From Gammaproteobacteria bacterium (GTDB lineage Bacteria; Pseudomonadota; Gammaproteobacteria; HK1): DNA of 64,000 nucleotides. Of this stretch, positions 53,321 through 62,359 are shown piece after piece (position 1 is the first letter of the stretch; every line of letters begins with the position of its first letter). Below the pieces are notes generated by a model. The model searched no databases and was not told the origin of the DNA. It saw only the letters and a program-made list of their open reading frames with translations. Location of the stretch: the NCBI GenBank assembly GCA_012103455.1, contig WLWT01000002.1:930001-994000 (forward strand), given 5' to 3'. Both the position numbers and the translations under genes were made by a program.

Positions 53321-53809
53321 ACCGCGCTGCCGGAGGTCATCGAACATGATCGCGCACTCATGACCGGTCTAGACCGCCGGCGCCGGATCGGCAGTGTCGC
53401 GCCATGGGGAGCAGTGAGGCTCCCGCCGAAGTACTCCTATCGAGCCCCAAAATCGCCCCGGTGGCCACGCCACGGGACTACCGGTCGTTGGCGGAAGCAA
53501 GCATCCCGGGGGAGCTGCCATCGATATCGCCGTGCGCGTACTGTCCATGGAACGGGTGCACCGGGCGACACCGCCCACCACCGGCAGGTGCGTGGCCGCC
53601 GCCTGCCTCATCCCCGGCACTTTGGCCAACAGCTATGCCGGCGCTTCGTTGTGAAGCGATGTGCCAGTGCGCATCGGCCATCCCTCGGATGGCCTCACGG
53701 TGAGAGCGCATATCCGGCACGAAGGCGAACAGCCCGCTGTGTGGAGAAGACTGTTGTGTACCGCACTGCGCGGCGCTCGACGCAGGGGCAGGTGCTCGTC
53801 GCTGGGTGA
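53321..53809 (+). pseudogene. Decayed PrpF-family isomerase, C-terminal half
   Basis: Pieces in different frames follow the order of PrpF (2-methylaconitate isomerase family). They are EVIEHDRALMTGLD, then LLSSPKIAPVATPRDYRSLA, then AIDIAVRVLSMERVHRA, then VRIGHPSDGLTV, and finally VVYRTARRSTQGQVLV, the family's usual end. Several frameshifts are needed to join them, and the N-terminal half is missing. No intact reading frame fits this 620-bp gap. Confidence 0.7.
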
Positions 53810-53844
53810 GACGCTGCTACACACCGGCTATTGCCACCGCCCGG

Positions 53845-55434
53845 TTATTGCCACCGCTTGAACGAAGCCGTCCCGTCCCGCTCGATTTGCGCCACTAGAT
53901 CAACCTCCCAAGTCAGATAATCCCTCATCGCCTGCTCCACGTTTGCCGTGTCGTCATACGGTCTCAGCCACACATCGTCCGGATCGGACTCGATACCGCA
54001 GGCACCGCAGGCCATGGCCAAACCGCTTTCCCGCCATGCCTGATTACCGCCCATGAGCGCGGCCGTGTGGCCATGGGCCAAAGTCTCGGCCTCGCGCGCC
54101 GCGAACCGGGCCAAAATGCCATCTTCGGAAGTGAACACCAGCCAATTCGCCGGCGGCGAGGTGGCAAGGAATTGATCCAAGCGGCTGCGCACCGCGTGGC
54201 GCGCCCCGGCTATATGCGCCTCGATAAAACGGCGGCTAGAACTCAGATCTATAACGGTTGCTTCACCCTGTTCTAACAGCCGGGCCAGGGAGGGTGGCGA
54301 CAGCAGTTCCACCTCGACACTGTCCAGCCCCAACCTCTCGCTGTAGGCAGGCCCGGTTTCAAGCCGGGCGCCGCCGATACCGCCCTGCAGTACCCACACT
54401 TCCTTCCAGCCCATCTGAATCAGCCAGGAGGCGGTCATGATGGCGCGCACATGAGCGTCGTCCACGAGAACGATACGCGCGCCCCGCACACCCACGTATT
54501 CATCCGTGGCCTGCACCAATTGCCCGCCGGGCGCGTTGCGCGAACCGGGTAGGTGGCCGGCCTCGAATTCCTCGGCGCTGCGTACATCGAGCAAAAACAG
54601 CGAACGGGCGCTCTCCTCTTCCAAATCCACTAGCACTTCTCGTGGCAGCAAGCGCACGCCGAAGCGCTCAGCGACTCTCGCCGCCCGCGCTTTAGCTATT
54701 GCCACTGCGTGCTGGGAGACATCGGGCACCGGGGCGTCGGCCCCTTCACGCACTTTCAATCCCGCTAAATGCCAGCCCATGGTGCCGTTGCGCAGGGCCA
54801 TGACCGGATTCGGTAGGCCGGCGTTGATGAGCGACTGGGCGCCGATGATGCTGCGGGTGCGCCCGGCGCAATTGACCACCACGGTGGTAGCGGGCGACGG
54901 CACCACATCATGCACCCGGTACACCAGCTCCGCACCTGGTGTGCAAATGCCCGTAGGAATACTCAGCTGGCGGTATTCATCGACGGGTCTTGCATCCAAC
55001 ACCACCACATCATCATCCGCCTCGAGCCGCGCCTGTAGCACCTGCGCATCTATGGAGGGTGTAGCGTAAGCATGCTCCACGAACTCGCCGAAGGCTTTGC
55101 TGGGGACATTGATGCCACTGAATAACTCATATCCGGCGGCGTTCCAGGCGGCGATGCCACCATCGAGTAGGGTCACGTTGGTGTAGCCGAAAGTGTGCAA
55201 ACGCTGCATCGCCCGCTCAGCGAGATCGGCGCCGTCGTCGCAGAGCACAACGCGGGTGTGACGCCTGGGCACCAACCGGGCGAAGCGCAGTTCCAACTGG
55301 CTAAGTGGTATGCAGCACGCCCACAGCAGATGGGCACGGGAGAAGGGCGCCTGTTCGCGCACATCGACGAGGGCTAATTCGCCGGCTGCCGTAATCAGAT
55401 GGTAAAGCGCGTCGGCATCAATGCGATCGGCCAT
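53845..55434 (-). CDS. Rhodanese-related protein with four rhodanese-like domains
   Basis: A 529-residue protein started at MADRIDADALYHLI (55434). Four rhodanese-like domains follow each other: about 1-115, 120-255, 260-390 and 395-490. The first has a cysteine in its loop (VVLCDDGAD), and the second has the active CAGRTRS loop. The third (VLVDDAHV) and fourth (VFTSEDGI) lack cysteine and are probably non-catalytic. A C-terminal YDDTANVEQAMRDYLTWEVDL tail is shared by similar multi-domain proteins. Sulfur transfer by the second domain is likely; the partner is unknown. Confidence 0.87.
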   Translation of the reverse strand: MADRIDADALYHLITAAGELALVDVREQAPFSRAHLLWACCIPLSQLELRFARLVPRRHTRVVLCDDGADLAERAMQRLHTFGYTNVTLLDGGIAAWNAAGYELFSGINVPSKAFGEFVEHAYATPSIDAQVLQARLEADDDVVVLDARPVDEYRQLSIPTGICTPGAELVYRVHDVVPSPATTVVVNCAGRTRSIIGAQSLINAGLPNPVMALRNGTMGWHLAGLKVREGADAPVPDVSQHAVAIAKARAARVAERFGVRLLPREVLVDLEEESARSLFLLDVRSAEEFEAGHLPGSRNAPGGQLVQATDEYVGVRGARIVLVDDAHVRAIMTASWLIQMGWKEVWVLQGGIGGARLETGPAYSERLGLDSVEVELLSPPSLARLLEQGEATVIDLSSSRRFIEAHIAGARHAVRSRLDQFLATSPPANWLVFTSEDGILARFAAREAETLAHGHTAALMGGNQAWRESGLAMACGACGIESDPDDVWLRPYDDTANVEQAMRDYLTWEVDLVAQIERDGTASFKRWQ

Positions 55435-55579
55435 ATAGCTGAAAGCCCGGTTGCCAGGAGTGGGGCGACTATAGCCGGCCCGCGGGCCGCCGTCACACTG
55501 GTGTAGCGTCTGGCCAATTGCGTGCTCGGCCAATCCCGTGCTTCAGGTGAGTGGCTGTGCCATGTATTGCTTGCAGCCC

Positions 55580-55813
55580 GGGCGTGCCGGCAAGCGTTCG
55601 TGCCACGCGCTCACGTGTGGCCCATCGGCCCGCTCGATGGGCGACTGGAACCAGCGTCAGGCAGTCACGCCAACAGGAACGTCGGCCATGGAACAATAAG
55701 CCGCCGTGTTCCATGCCGGCAGCGACGCGCTGGAAGCTGCTCGCCAACTGCGCGCCTGTCCAAAAGGCTCTCATCACGTTGATGGAATTCGCCCGCCCCC
55801 AAACTGTCAGCAT
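55580..55813 (-). pseudogene. Glutathione S-transferase remnant (N-terminal part)
   Basis: LTVWGRANSINVMRAFWTG near the start, then VAAGMEHGG, is the thioredoxin-fold beginning of bacterial GSTs that carry the S-x-N catalytic motif. After about 40 residues the similarity breaks up with frameshifts, and no C-terminal helical domain remains. It fills the gap between the LLM oxidoreductase and rhodanese genes. Confidence 0.5.
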
Positions 55814-55841
55814 CGCCGCCGCCTTGCTACATCTTCAGTGC

Positions 55842-56756
55842 CTATAGCTTCGGCGCTACGTTCTCCATGAAATGACGCACAGCATCCAAGCGTCCGGGGG
55901 CGCCGCCGCGGGCGACCGGGTCTAGCAGAATATGATCGATGCCTACCGCTTGCGCTTTGCCTATCGTCTCAAGCATCTGTTCGCCAGAGCCGGCGATGGA
56001 TTGCTCTGCCGGCATGGCGCCAGCCGGGTCCAAGAACATGCGCAAAGACAAACGCAACTGTGCAGGGTCCCGGCCGATCGTTTCACACGCTTCGCGCACG
56101 CGCGACCAGCCATGCGCCACCACCTCCAGCGGCTCGAAGGCGGCATGGAACGCATGGCCGTAGCGGGCCGTGCGCTTGAACGCGGCGTTGGTGTTGCCGC
56201 CGATCCAAACCGGCAATGGCTGTTGTAGAGGTTTCGGCTCGAACCCTACCTGCGGGATGCGATAGAACTCGCCGTTGAACTCAGGGGCAGCATCGCGGAA
56301 CAACACCTCGAACATCCGCAGGTATTCGTCGCTGCGTTTACCTCGCTGGTCCCACGGCATGCCCAGGATATCGGCCTCCTCCCTCATCCAGCCCACCCCG
56401 GCGCCGAAGATAAGACGCCCGCCCGACAGCACATCCAGGGTGGCTAATTGCTTAGCGAACAATACCGGTGGGCGGTATGGCAATATCAGCACGGAAGTGC
56501 CAAGGCGCATCTTGCGCGTGCAGGCGGCCAGAAAAGTCAGTGTGCCCACCGCCTCAAGCCAGCCCATATCCGTGGACGGGGCGAAAGCGCCATCATCGCT
56601 GTACGGATATCTGGACACGATGTCCGCCGGCCAACACAGATGATCGCTGACCCAGGCCGAATGAACGCCCAGGCGCTCGCATTCGCCCGCGAATGCCATT
56701 ATCGCCTCGCCGGTTACGCGCCGGCCCAGATGCGGCATATGCACACCCCAATCCAT
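55842..56756 (-). CDS. Luciferase-like (LLM class) F420- or flavin-dependent oxidoreductase
   Basis: A 304-residue TIM-barrel protein started at MDWGVHMPHLGR (56756); the longer frame is encoded by a mobile element and is not part of the gene. Features are LGVHSAWVSDHLCWP near residue 25, LGTSVLILPYRPPVL near 85, and SGGRLIFGAGVGWMREE near 110. These fit TIGR03619-like F420-dependent LLM proteins, but flavin use cannot be excluded. The element ends 13 bp before the start codon and may supply or block the promoter. Confidence 0.87.
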   Translation of the reverse strand: MDWGVHMPHLGRRVTGEAIMAFAGECERLGVHSAWVSDHLCWPADIVSRYPYSDDGAFAPSTDMGWLEAVGTLTFLAACTRKMRLGTSVLILPYRPPVLFAKQLATLDVLSGGRLIFGAGVGWMREEADILGMPWDQRGKRSDEYLRMFEVLFRDAAPEFNGEFYRIPQVGFEPKPLQQPLPVWIGGNTNAAFKRTARYGHAFHAAFEPLEVVAHGWSRVREACETIGRDPAQLRLSLRMFLDPAGAMPAEQSIAGSGEQMLETIGKAQAVGIDHILLDPVARGGAPGRLDAVRHFMENVAPKL

Positions 56757-56769
56757 ATTTCCCCCTAAC

Positions 56770-56913
56770 GGGCACCTGCTAAAAATGCACTTTTTCCGCG
56801 ATTGCGGCGTCAGCTCCGTGCTCGAATCCTCATGTATGACCTTCATACACTGCGGTTCTGCGCGCGGTGCTTCCTTGCACTCACGAAAAAATTACTATTT
56901 TTAGCAGGTGCCC
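56770..56913. mobile_element. MITE-like element, copy 5 (144 bp)
   Basis: Same family and orientation as the element at 3063. It is flanked by a perfect 4-bp duplication TAAC (56766-56769 and 56914-56917) with complete GGGCACCTGCTAAAAAT ends. It lies between an LLM oxidoreductase gene and a flavin monooxygenase gene on the same strand. Confidence 0.93.
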
Positions 56914-56947
56914 TAACGCCGAATTGCCCTAATCGTTGTCAAATGGG

Positions 56948-58201
56948 CTAGGTGATCGTTCTAGGCGCCCGGTTTAAGGCCGCTATGGCTAACCCGGCCA
57001 GGCCTTTGTATTTGGCCGCGTGGGCTTCGAGTTCGCTTCTAGGCAGCACCTCTTCTATATCGGTAAATTCACCGCCGCAACGATCTTCCACCACCTGCAA
57101 AATAGCGTCCGGCCCACTGCCCCGGTTAGCCAGGATAACCTGCGTGGTGATCGGGCGAAGCTCCGACTCGTAAGCTTGCAAAGCGGCCGGCGTCAATCCG
57201 TGTTGTAAGAACGCGGCGCCTAGCTTGCGTGCATCGACGATAGCCTGGCTACCGCCGTTAGAGCCCACCGGATAGGTGGCATGGGCGGCATCGCCCATCA
57301 GCGTGACCCGCCCGTGGGTCCACCGCTCCAGTGGGTCCCGGTCCACCATCGGGTATTCGAACACTTGCTCCGCGCCGCTGATGAGGGCCGGCAGGTCGAG
57401 CCAGTCGTAACGCCAAGCGCTGAACTCGGGCAGGAAATCGTCCGCATCGGCCAACCGGTTCCAATCCTCTTTGTGCCAACCGGCGTGTGGATCGAAACGC
57501 AGCTCCGCAATCCAATTGATGACCGCCAGCCCCGATTCGGCTTTAGGCGCGGAAATCGGGTAGGCCACTAAACGTTGGGTGTCGTGCCCGATCATGACCA
57601 TCGAGGCACCGGTCCGAAACGGTTTAGCGAGCGTGGTGCCTCGCCACATAATCGCACCGCCCCAAAGCGGCGGACCTTCATCGGGTTGCATCTGAGCGCG
57701 AATGGCGGAGTGAATGCCGTCAGCCCCGATCAGGACAGCACCGCGCTCCACCCGCTCCTCACCGCCGCCCGCCTGTAATAGCGTCAGGCAGGCTTGCCCG
57801 TCTTCATTGGCAAATGACGATGCCCGCCAGCCGGTTTGCACGCAATCGGCCCCGGCCCGCTGCGTCAATGTCCGGTAGAGCAGCATTTGGAGCTGGCCCC
57901 GGTGCACCGAGAACTGCGGCCACGCATAACCCGCCCAAGTGCCGCGCGGTTCGGACCATATCTCCAGCCCTTTTTTACTGAAAAAAGCCAGTTCCTGAGT
58001 TTTAACGCCAATGCGCTCCAGTTCGCCGGTCAAGCCTAGATCGCCGAGTTCGCGCACTGCATTGGGTTGAAGATTGATACCGACGCCAAGCGGTTGAATA
58101 GAAGAGGTGGCTTCGAAGACTTTGAACGGCACGCCGATCTCATGGCATGTCAGCGCTAGCGTGAGGCCAGCGATCCCGCCACCTGCGATCAATACGGTCA
58201 T
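56948..58201 (-). CDS. FAD-dependent aromatic hydroxylase-like monooxygenase
   Basis: A 417-residue group A flavoprotein: VLIAGGGIAGLTLAL at the N-terminus (dinucleotide fold), GADGIHSAIRAQ near residue 160 (D-G motif) and VTLMGDAAHATYPVGSNGG near 300 (FAD ribose contact). The arrangement resembles salicylate or 3-hydroxybenzoate hydroxylases and PhzS. The substrate is probably an aromatic acid (inference). It stands next to an LLM oxidoreductase and an MFS transporter on the same strand. Confidence 0.88.
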   Translation of the reverse strand: MTVLIAGGGIAGLTLALTCHEIGVPFKVFEATSSIQPLGVGINLQPNAVRELGDLGLTGELERIGVKTQELAFFSKKGLEIWSEPRGTWAGYAWPQFSVHRGQLQMLLYRTLTQRAGADCVQTGWRASSFANEDGQACLTLLQAGGGEERVERGAVLIGADGIHSAIRAQMQPDEGPPLWGGAIMWRGTTLAKPFRTGASMVMIGHDTQRLVAYPISAPKAESGLAVINWIAELRFDPHAGWHKEDWNRLADADDFLPEFSAWRYDWLDLPALISGAEQVFEYPMVDRDPLERWTHGRVTLMGDAAHATYPVGSNGGSQAIVDARKLGAAFLQHGLTPAALQAYESELRPITTQVILANRGSGPDAILQVVEDRCGGEFTDIEEVLPRSELEAHAAKYKGLAGLAIAALNRAPRTIT

Positions 58202-58274
58202 GTCGTCACCCGGGAAGTCTTCGGCATCGCGCTATTTTGACGCTTGCATCATAAGCGTGTGCGGCCTTGCCGGC

Positions 58275-59543
58275 CTAGGCGGTGGCCACCGTGTCACCCC
58301 TAAGGCTGTCACCTCTAAGGCCGCGAATGCGCGGCTGCAACATCCATACGCCTACATTGGCCGCGATCACCACCGCCGCGCCGATGGCCACAGCCGCTGA
58401 TGGACCTGAATATTCTGCCACTGTGCCGCTGAACAACGCACCCAGCGCGATCATGCTAAAGGTGATGCCGTGAATACTCATCACCCGCCCGCGCAGCGGC
58501 TCCGGAACGGCGAGTTGCAACACGCTCATGGACGCGATCAGAAACACGGAGGTCAACGCCGCCGTGGCACTGACGCACAGCGCGGCGGCCGCATAAGCCC
58601 ACGCTGCCCCGGCATACCATTTCGTCACCGCACAAAACACCAGCTGGATGGTGGCAGCGGCTATGGCACTGCCCAGCATGATGGGACCTAGGCGGGGGGA
58701 ACCTTGCAAAGATGCCGTGCCCAAAGTGCCCGCTACCGATCCCAGTCCGGAGGCGGCGATCAGCAATCCGAATGCATCGGCGCCTACGCCCAGCCGCTCG
58801 GTGAACAGCGGCATGATCTGCAAATAAGACATGCTGAAGAACATCACTGTGTAGGAGAGCGGGATCAACACATAAAAAAGCCGGTTACCGGCGATGAACC
58901 GCACACCTTCGGCGAAAGCACGCAAAGCGTTGTGCGAGCTTCGTGCGGTGGCACGCACCCGTAAGCTCGCGATCACCGCGAACATAATGAGAAACCCGGC
59001 AGCGGCGATCCCGAAGACGGCCGCGGTGGAGAACACGGCGATAATGAATCCCCCCACCCCTGGCATCACCATGCGGCTGCCTTGCCAGAGCATGGCGTTT
59101 AACGACACCGCGCTCACCATGTAGCGCCGCTCGATCAGCAGTGGAAACAGTGATTGCCAGGCTGGCCAGTCGAATCCGGCCACGGTGGCGAACAGCGCCG
59201 CGATCGCCCACACATGCCAGACCTCGACGGCGCCGCCCGCATCGAGCAGGGCGAGGGTGGCCATCAGTAGGGCCGAGAGTGGCGCCGTTACCATCATGAT
59301 CCGGCGCCGGTCCAGCCGATCGGCGACCACTCCTCCAACCAGCACCACGATAATAGTCGGCAGTGAAGCCGCCACGCCCAACATGGCCAGATCGGCCGGT
59401 GAGCCACTGAGCGCGAACACCAACCAAGACATGGCCATCATCACCAACTGGGTAGCGCCTACCGAGCCGATAGAGCCCAGCCAATAGCGCCGGTAGAGCG
59501 GTGCCTTGAGGGCCGCGAACCGGCCTGTTTGTGTGCCGGTCAC
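58275..59543 (-). CDS. MFS transporter, EntS/MFS_3-like
   Basis: A 422-residue membrane protein with about 12 hydrophobic segments: RRYWLGSIGSVGATQLVM near residue 13, GGVVADRLDRRRIMMVTA near 70 (the MFS loop 2-3 motif), and PEPLRGRVMSIHGI near 345. It resembles exporters of the enterobactin-exporter group. Its last residues, LRGDSLRGDT, come from a 15-bp tandem duplication (58291-58320). The substrate is unknown. Confidence 0.85.
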   Translation of the reverse strand: MTGTQTGRFAALKAPLYRRYWLGSIGSVGATQLVMMAMSWLVFALSGSPADLAMLGVAASLPTIIVVLVGGVVADRLDRRRIMMVTAPLSALLMATLALLDAGGAVEVWHVWAIAALFATVAGFDWPAWQSLFPLLIERRYMVSAVSLNAMLWQGSRMVMPGVGGFIIAVFSTAAVFGIAAAGFLIMFAVIASLRVRATARSSHNALRAFAEGVRFIAGNRLFYVLIPLSYTVMFFSMSYLQIMPLFTERLGVGADAFGLLIAASGLGSVAGTLGTASLQGSPRLGPIMLGSAIAAATIQLVFCAVTKWYAGAAWAYAAAALCVSATAALTSVFLIASMSVLQLAVPEPLRGRVMSIHGITFSMIALGALFSGTVAEYSGPSAAVAIGAAVVIAANVGVWMLQPRIRGLRGDSLRGDTVATA

Positions 59544-60095
59544 CGCGGCTGAGCGACAACTGAGCCGGGTGCTTGCAGTGATGCTTCGAGATAATGCTTA
59601 TCCAAGGTATCGCCTCCAAGGGAATAGCGCCCAACAAAACACCGTTTCCCAATGCTAATGCACCTGCAAGGCAGGTCCGGTTAGCGCAGTTAACCTGAAT
59701 GGGTCCTGCATAAGACACAGAAGTATACTTGCCATCAACCACCGCCCGTTGTTGCTCAATAGGTTCAAGGCCAAAAGTGCACTTTCTTCCAGTCCGGTGG
59801 CGGGTATCCATACCGAAGCTAAACTGACCCTCACAAAAGCTTTTGGTTGCAAAACATACCAAGCTGTGGAAACAGCCCTGTGTCACGCACTTGGAAACCT
59901 ACCGGATCGCCGTCGCTTTGCTGGCCCTTAAAAAAGGCGAACTCCTCCATCTTCTCTTGCGCTCCTCGAGTGGCGATTTAAAAACCTGCTGCTCGTCAGA
60001 GACAAGTGATGATGAAAGCCGTAGCCCAACAATAGGTTGACCTGGAGTACTATCCAGGGCAGCACCCAAACAATGCCATTGCCGGCCACGTCTGC
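59544..60095. other. Gene-poor interval with a possible transposase tail
   Basis: No intact gene is visible in these 552 bp. A forward-strand stretch near 59790-59910 (LTKAFGCKTYQAVETALCHALGNLP) looks like the conserved end of a transposase, preceded and followed by broken frames. GGTTA and TAACC form a short inverted repeat near 59680-59697. I cannot place the family with confidence. Confidence 0.35.
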
Positions 60096-60902
60096 TTAAT
60101 TGGCGTACCCCGGCATCTCGCGATCCATCACCCTCTTCATGGCCTCGAAGAACAGGTGCTCACGGGTACGGCTATCATGGCTATCGTGGGTATCGTGGGT
60201 ATCGTGGGTATCGTGGGTATCGTGGGTATCGTGGGCGGCTGGTTTCTTCACGCTGGCGATGACCTCATCGGACAGTGCCGCCAGGGGCCGTCCCGTGCTC
60301 ATGGCCAAGACTTGAGCCCGGCATACCCGCTCCAGCAGATAAAGCCGCCGGTACGCCTGCGCTACCGTGTCGCCCACGACTAATACGCCGTGATTCTTCA
60401 TAAACACGGTGTGACGCTCACCCAGCAGCCCGGCTAGCCGTTCACCTTCGCTGGTGAAGTCGGCGGTGCCTGCATAAACATCGTCATACGCCACGCGGCC
60501 ATGGAAAAATGCCGCCGTTTGGCTAGCCGGCACCAAGCGGTTGTGGTCGATCATGTTGAGTGCCAAGGCCCAAGTCTGATGGGTGTGTAACACGACCCGG
60601 GCGCCGGTGATCCGGTGGATAGGGGTGTGAATGCAGTGGGCCGACAGCTCGCAGATACCATCACCCTCGACCGTCGCCCCTGCCGTGTCGTACATGATCA
60701 TGGAGTTGGCGCTGGCCTCCGACCAGTGCAGTCCGAACGGCAGGATCAGAAACCTGTCGTCGCGGCCAGGGACGGTGACCGTGAAATGATTGTCGATGCC
60801 TTCATCGAGATCGTGATAACAAGCCAAGCGGTGAGCTGCGGCAAGGTCGATTTTGGCTTGAGTGACTGCATCGGCAGTGGCGTCGATGGCATGAACGGAC
60901 AT
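60096..60902 (-). CDS. Class II aldolase/adducin family protein with a His-Asp-Thr repeat
   Basis: A 268-residue protein: LAAAHRLACYHDLDEGIDNHFT at residues 19-40, then HCIHTPIHRITGARVVLHTH near 90-110 with the metal-binding His pair, and MKNHGVLVVGD near 148. These are L-fuculose-phosphate aldolase-like features. Near the C-terminus a run of seven HD-T/S units (five HDT, two HDS) is encoded by 9-bp tandem repeats and is not part of the family fold. The final helix resumes with HLFFEAMKRVMDREMPG, so the reading frame is intact. Confidence 0.85.
   Translation of the reverse strand: MSVHAIDATADAVTQAKIDLAAAHRLACYHDLDEGIDNHFTVTVPGRDDRFLILPFGLHWSEASANSMIMYDTAGATVEGDGICELSAHCIHTPIHRITGARVVLHTHQTWALALNMIDHNRLVPASQTAAFFHGRVAYDDVYAGTADFTSEGERLAGLLGERHTVFMKNHGVLVVGDTVAQAYRRLYLLERVCRAQVLAMSTGRPLAALSDEVIASVKKPAAHDTHDTHDTHDTHDTHDSHDSRTREHLFFEAMKRVMDREMPGYAN
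60171..60233. repeat. Seven tandem 9-bp units encoding (His-Asp-Thr/Ser)n
   Basis: Seven head-to-tail 9-bp units, the last five identical (GGTATCGTG as read on the plus strand). Gain or loss of units keeps the reading frame, so the His/Asp tract can vary in length. Confidence 0.95.
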
Positions 60903-61012
60903 GGCGGCAACCTCTTACGTGAGCGCTAGGTGAGTGAATATACCAATCGCCATTGAAAATGCGAATCTAGAATACTTGCATTAGCTAGCTGATTATGGTC
61001 AAAATAAACTTA

Positions 61013-62037
61013 TGAAAAATCATTTAACACCAAGCGAGCGCGATACACTCATAAAATCTCATCGTAAAGAGAGATGAGCGTATTCGAGACCGAATAAAAG
61101 CTGTTTTAGCTTTTGATGAGGGTTATAGTTATTCAGAAATTTCTGGAATTTTACTTTTAGAAGATGAGACCATTAGACGCCCTATCGACGATTACTTTTC
61201 CGAAGCTAAGCTGAAGCCCGAAAACGGGGGCAGCAAAAGTGATTTAAACGAGAGTGAAACAGCAAAGCTCGTTAAACACCTAGAAGGAATGACTTATCCT
61301 TATGTTAAGGACATTTGCACTTATGTGAAGTTGAATTTTGGTAAGCTTTACAGTGTAAGCGGCATGACAAAATGGCGGCATCGCAATAATTTCTGCCATA
61401 AGAAGCCTGATGCAGTTCCAGCGAAAGCAAACGCACAGGCGCAAAAAACGTTTGTCAAAGACTATGAACATCTTTCGAAAGACGCTAAAAACAAGGGTTT
61501 AATCTATTTCTTAGACAATTTTCATCCGCAGTATCAAACGCGGTTGGCTTATGGATGGATTTCAAGAGGCACTCGAAAGAATATTGCCACAACCGCTCGT
61601 CAAACACGATTGAATTTCATTGGTGCTTTATCTTTGGATGGTCACACAATAATCCAGACTGAAGTTGAGCGAGTGAATGCGCAAACGATCAATCTTTTCT
61701 AAAATCTCTACGCAAACAGCACCCACCAGAGAAAGAAATTCATGTAATTTGGGATAATGCGGCTTATCATAAGAGCAAAGACGTTCAGTCTTATGCCAAG
61801 GACTCAAACATTAAATTACACTATTTGCCGCCCTATTCACCGAATTTAAATCCAATTGAGCGACTTTGGAAAATGATGCATGAAGCGGTTACTTATAATC
61901 GGTACTATGAGAAGTTTTTAGATTTTCGGGAAGCCTCTTTGAATTTTTTCAAGCGCGTTGGAAGACGAAAGGCTTTATTGAGAAAAAGAATCACTGATAA
62001 GTTTCAAATTATTGATGCACCGATATTCGCATCTTGA
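61013..62037 (+). pseudogene. IS630-family transposase, AT-rich, two frameshifts
   Basis: The order of motifs is that of an IS630 (Tc1/mariner-type) transposase: an N-terminal helix-turn-helix (AFDEGYSYSEISGILL), then YFLDNFHPQY with the first Asp, IWDNAAYHKS with the second Asp, and YSPNLNPIERLW with the Glu. Frameshifts near 61075 and 61700 break it, so it is inactive. Flanking ATGCGAAT (about 60960) and its inverse (about 62022-62030) may be traces of the inverted ends. Base composition is clearly more AT-rich than the surroundings, indicating recent entry from an AT-rich donor. Confidence 0.85.
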
Positions 62038-62345
62038 AGTGTGATGGGTATATAAGCCTTGGACCTATCCATCGTCACACATTCAATACCTTTTTTGGCG
62101 TCATCCGGCAACGTATCAAAATACTCATCAAAGCTGTCGCTTTTACGCTCATCAGCGACCTGGATAACAATGCCCTTATCGTGGTCAGTCACTACTGTGA
62201 CCTATTCGTGGTGCTTTTGAAAAGAGGTCTCATCGACAGCTAGTCGTTTTGGAGATTGGGCATCCCTGCGAGCAAGGACTCTCCTCACGGCACGCTGCTC
62301 AATACCATCAATGGCGTTCCAGCTAAGCTTCATTGGTCGTGCAAC
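62038..62345 (-). pseudogene. ISL3-family transposase fragment
   Basis: Reverse-strand frame WNAIDGIEQRAVRR, then LAVDETSFQKHHE followed by a TAG, then VTDHDKGIVIQVADERKSDS and VTMDRSKAYIPI, is the central catalytic part of an ISL3 transposase (D-E-T-S-F and the later Asp). Both ends are missing and one in-frame stop interrupts it. It is cut off on one side by the IS630 remnant and on the other by the hydantoinase remnant. Confidence 0.75.
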
Positions 62346-62359
62346 AGCCTTGGTCGTTG

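Noticed and set aside
60171..60233. Regular 9-bp repeats considered as a CRISPR array or regulatory repeat
   Set aside because: Units are contiguous with no spacers and encode an in-frame peptide tract.
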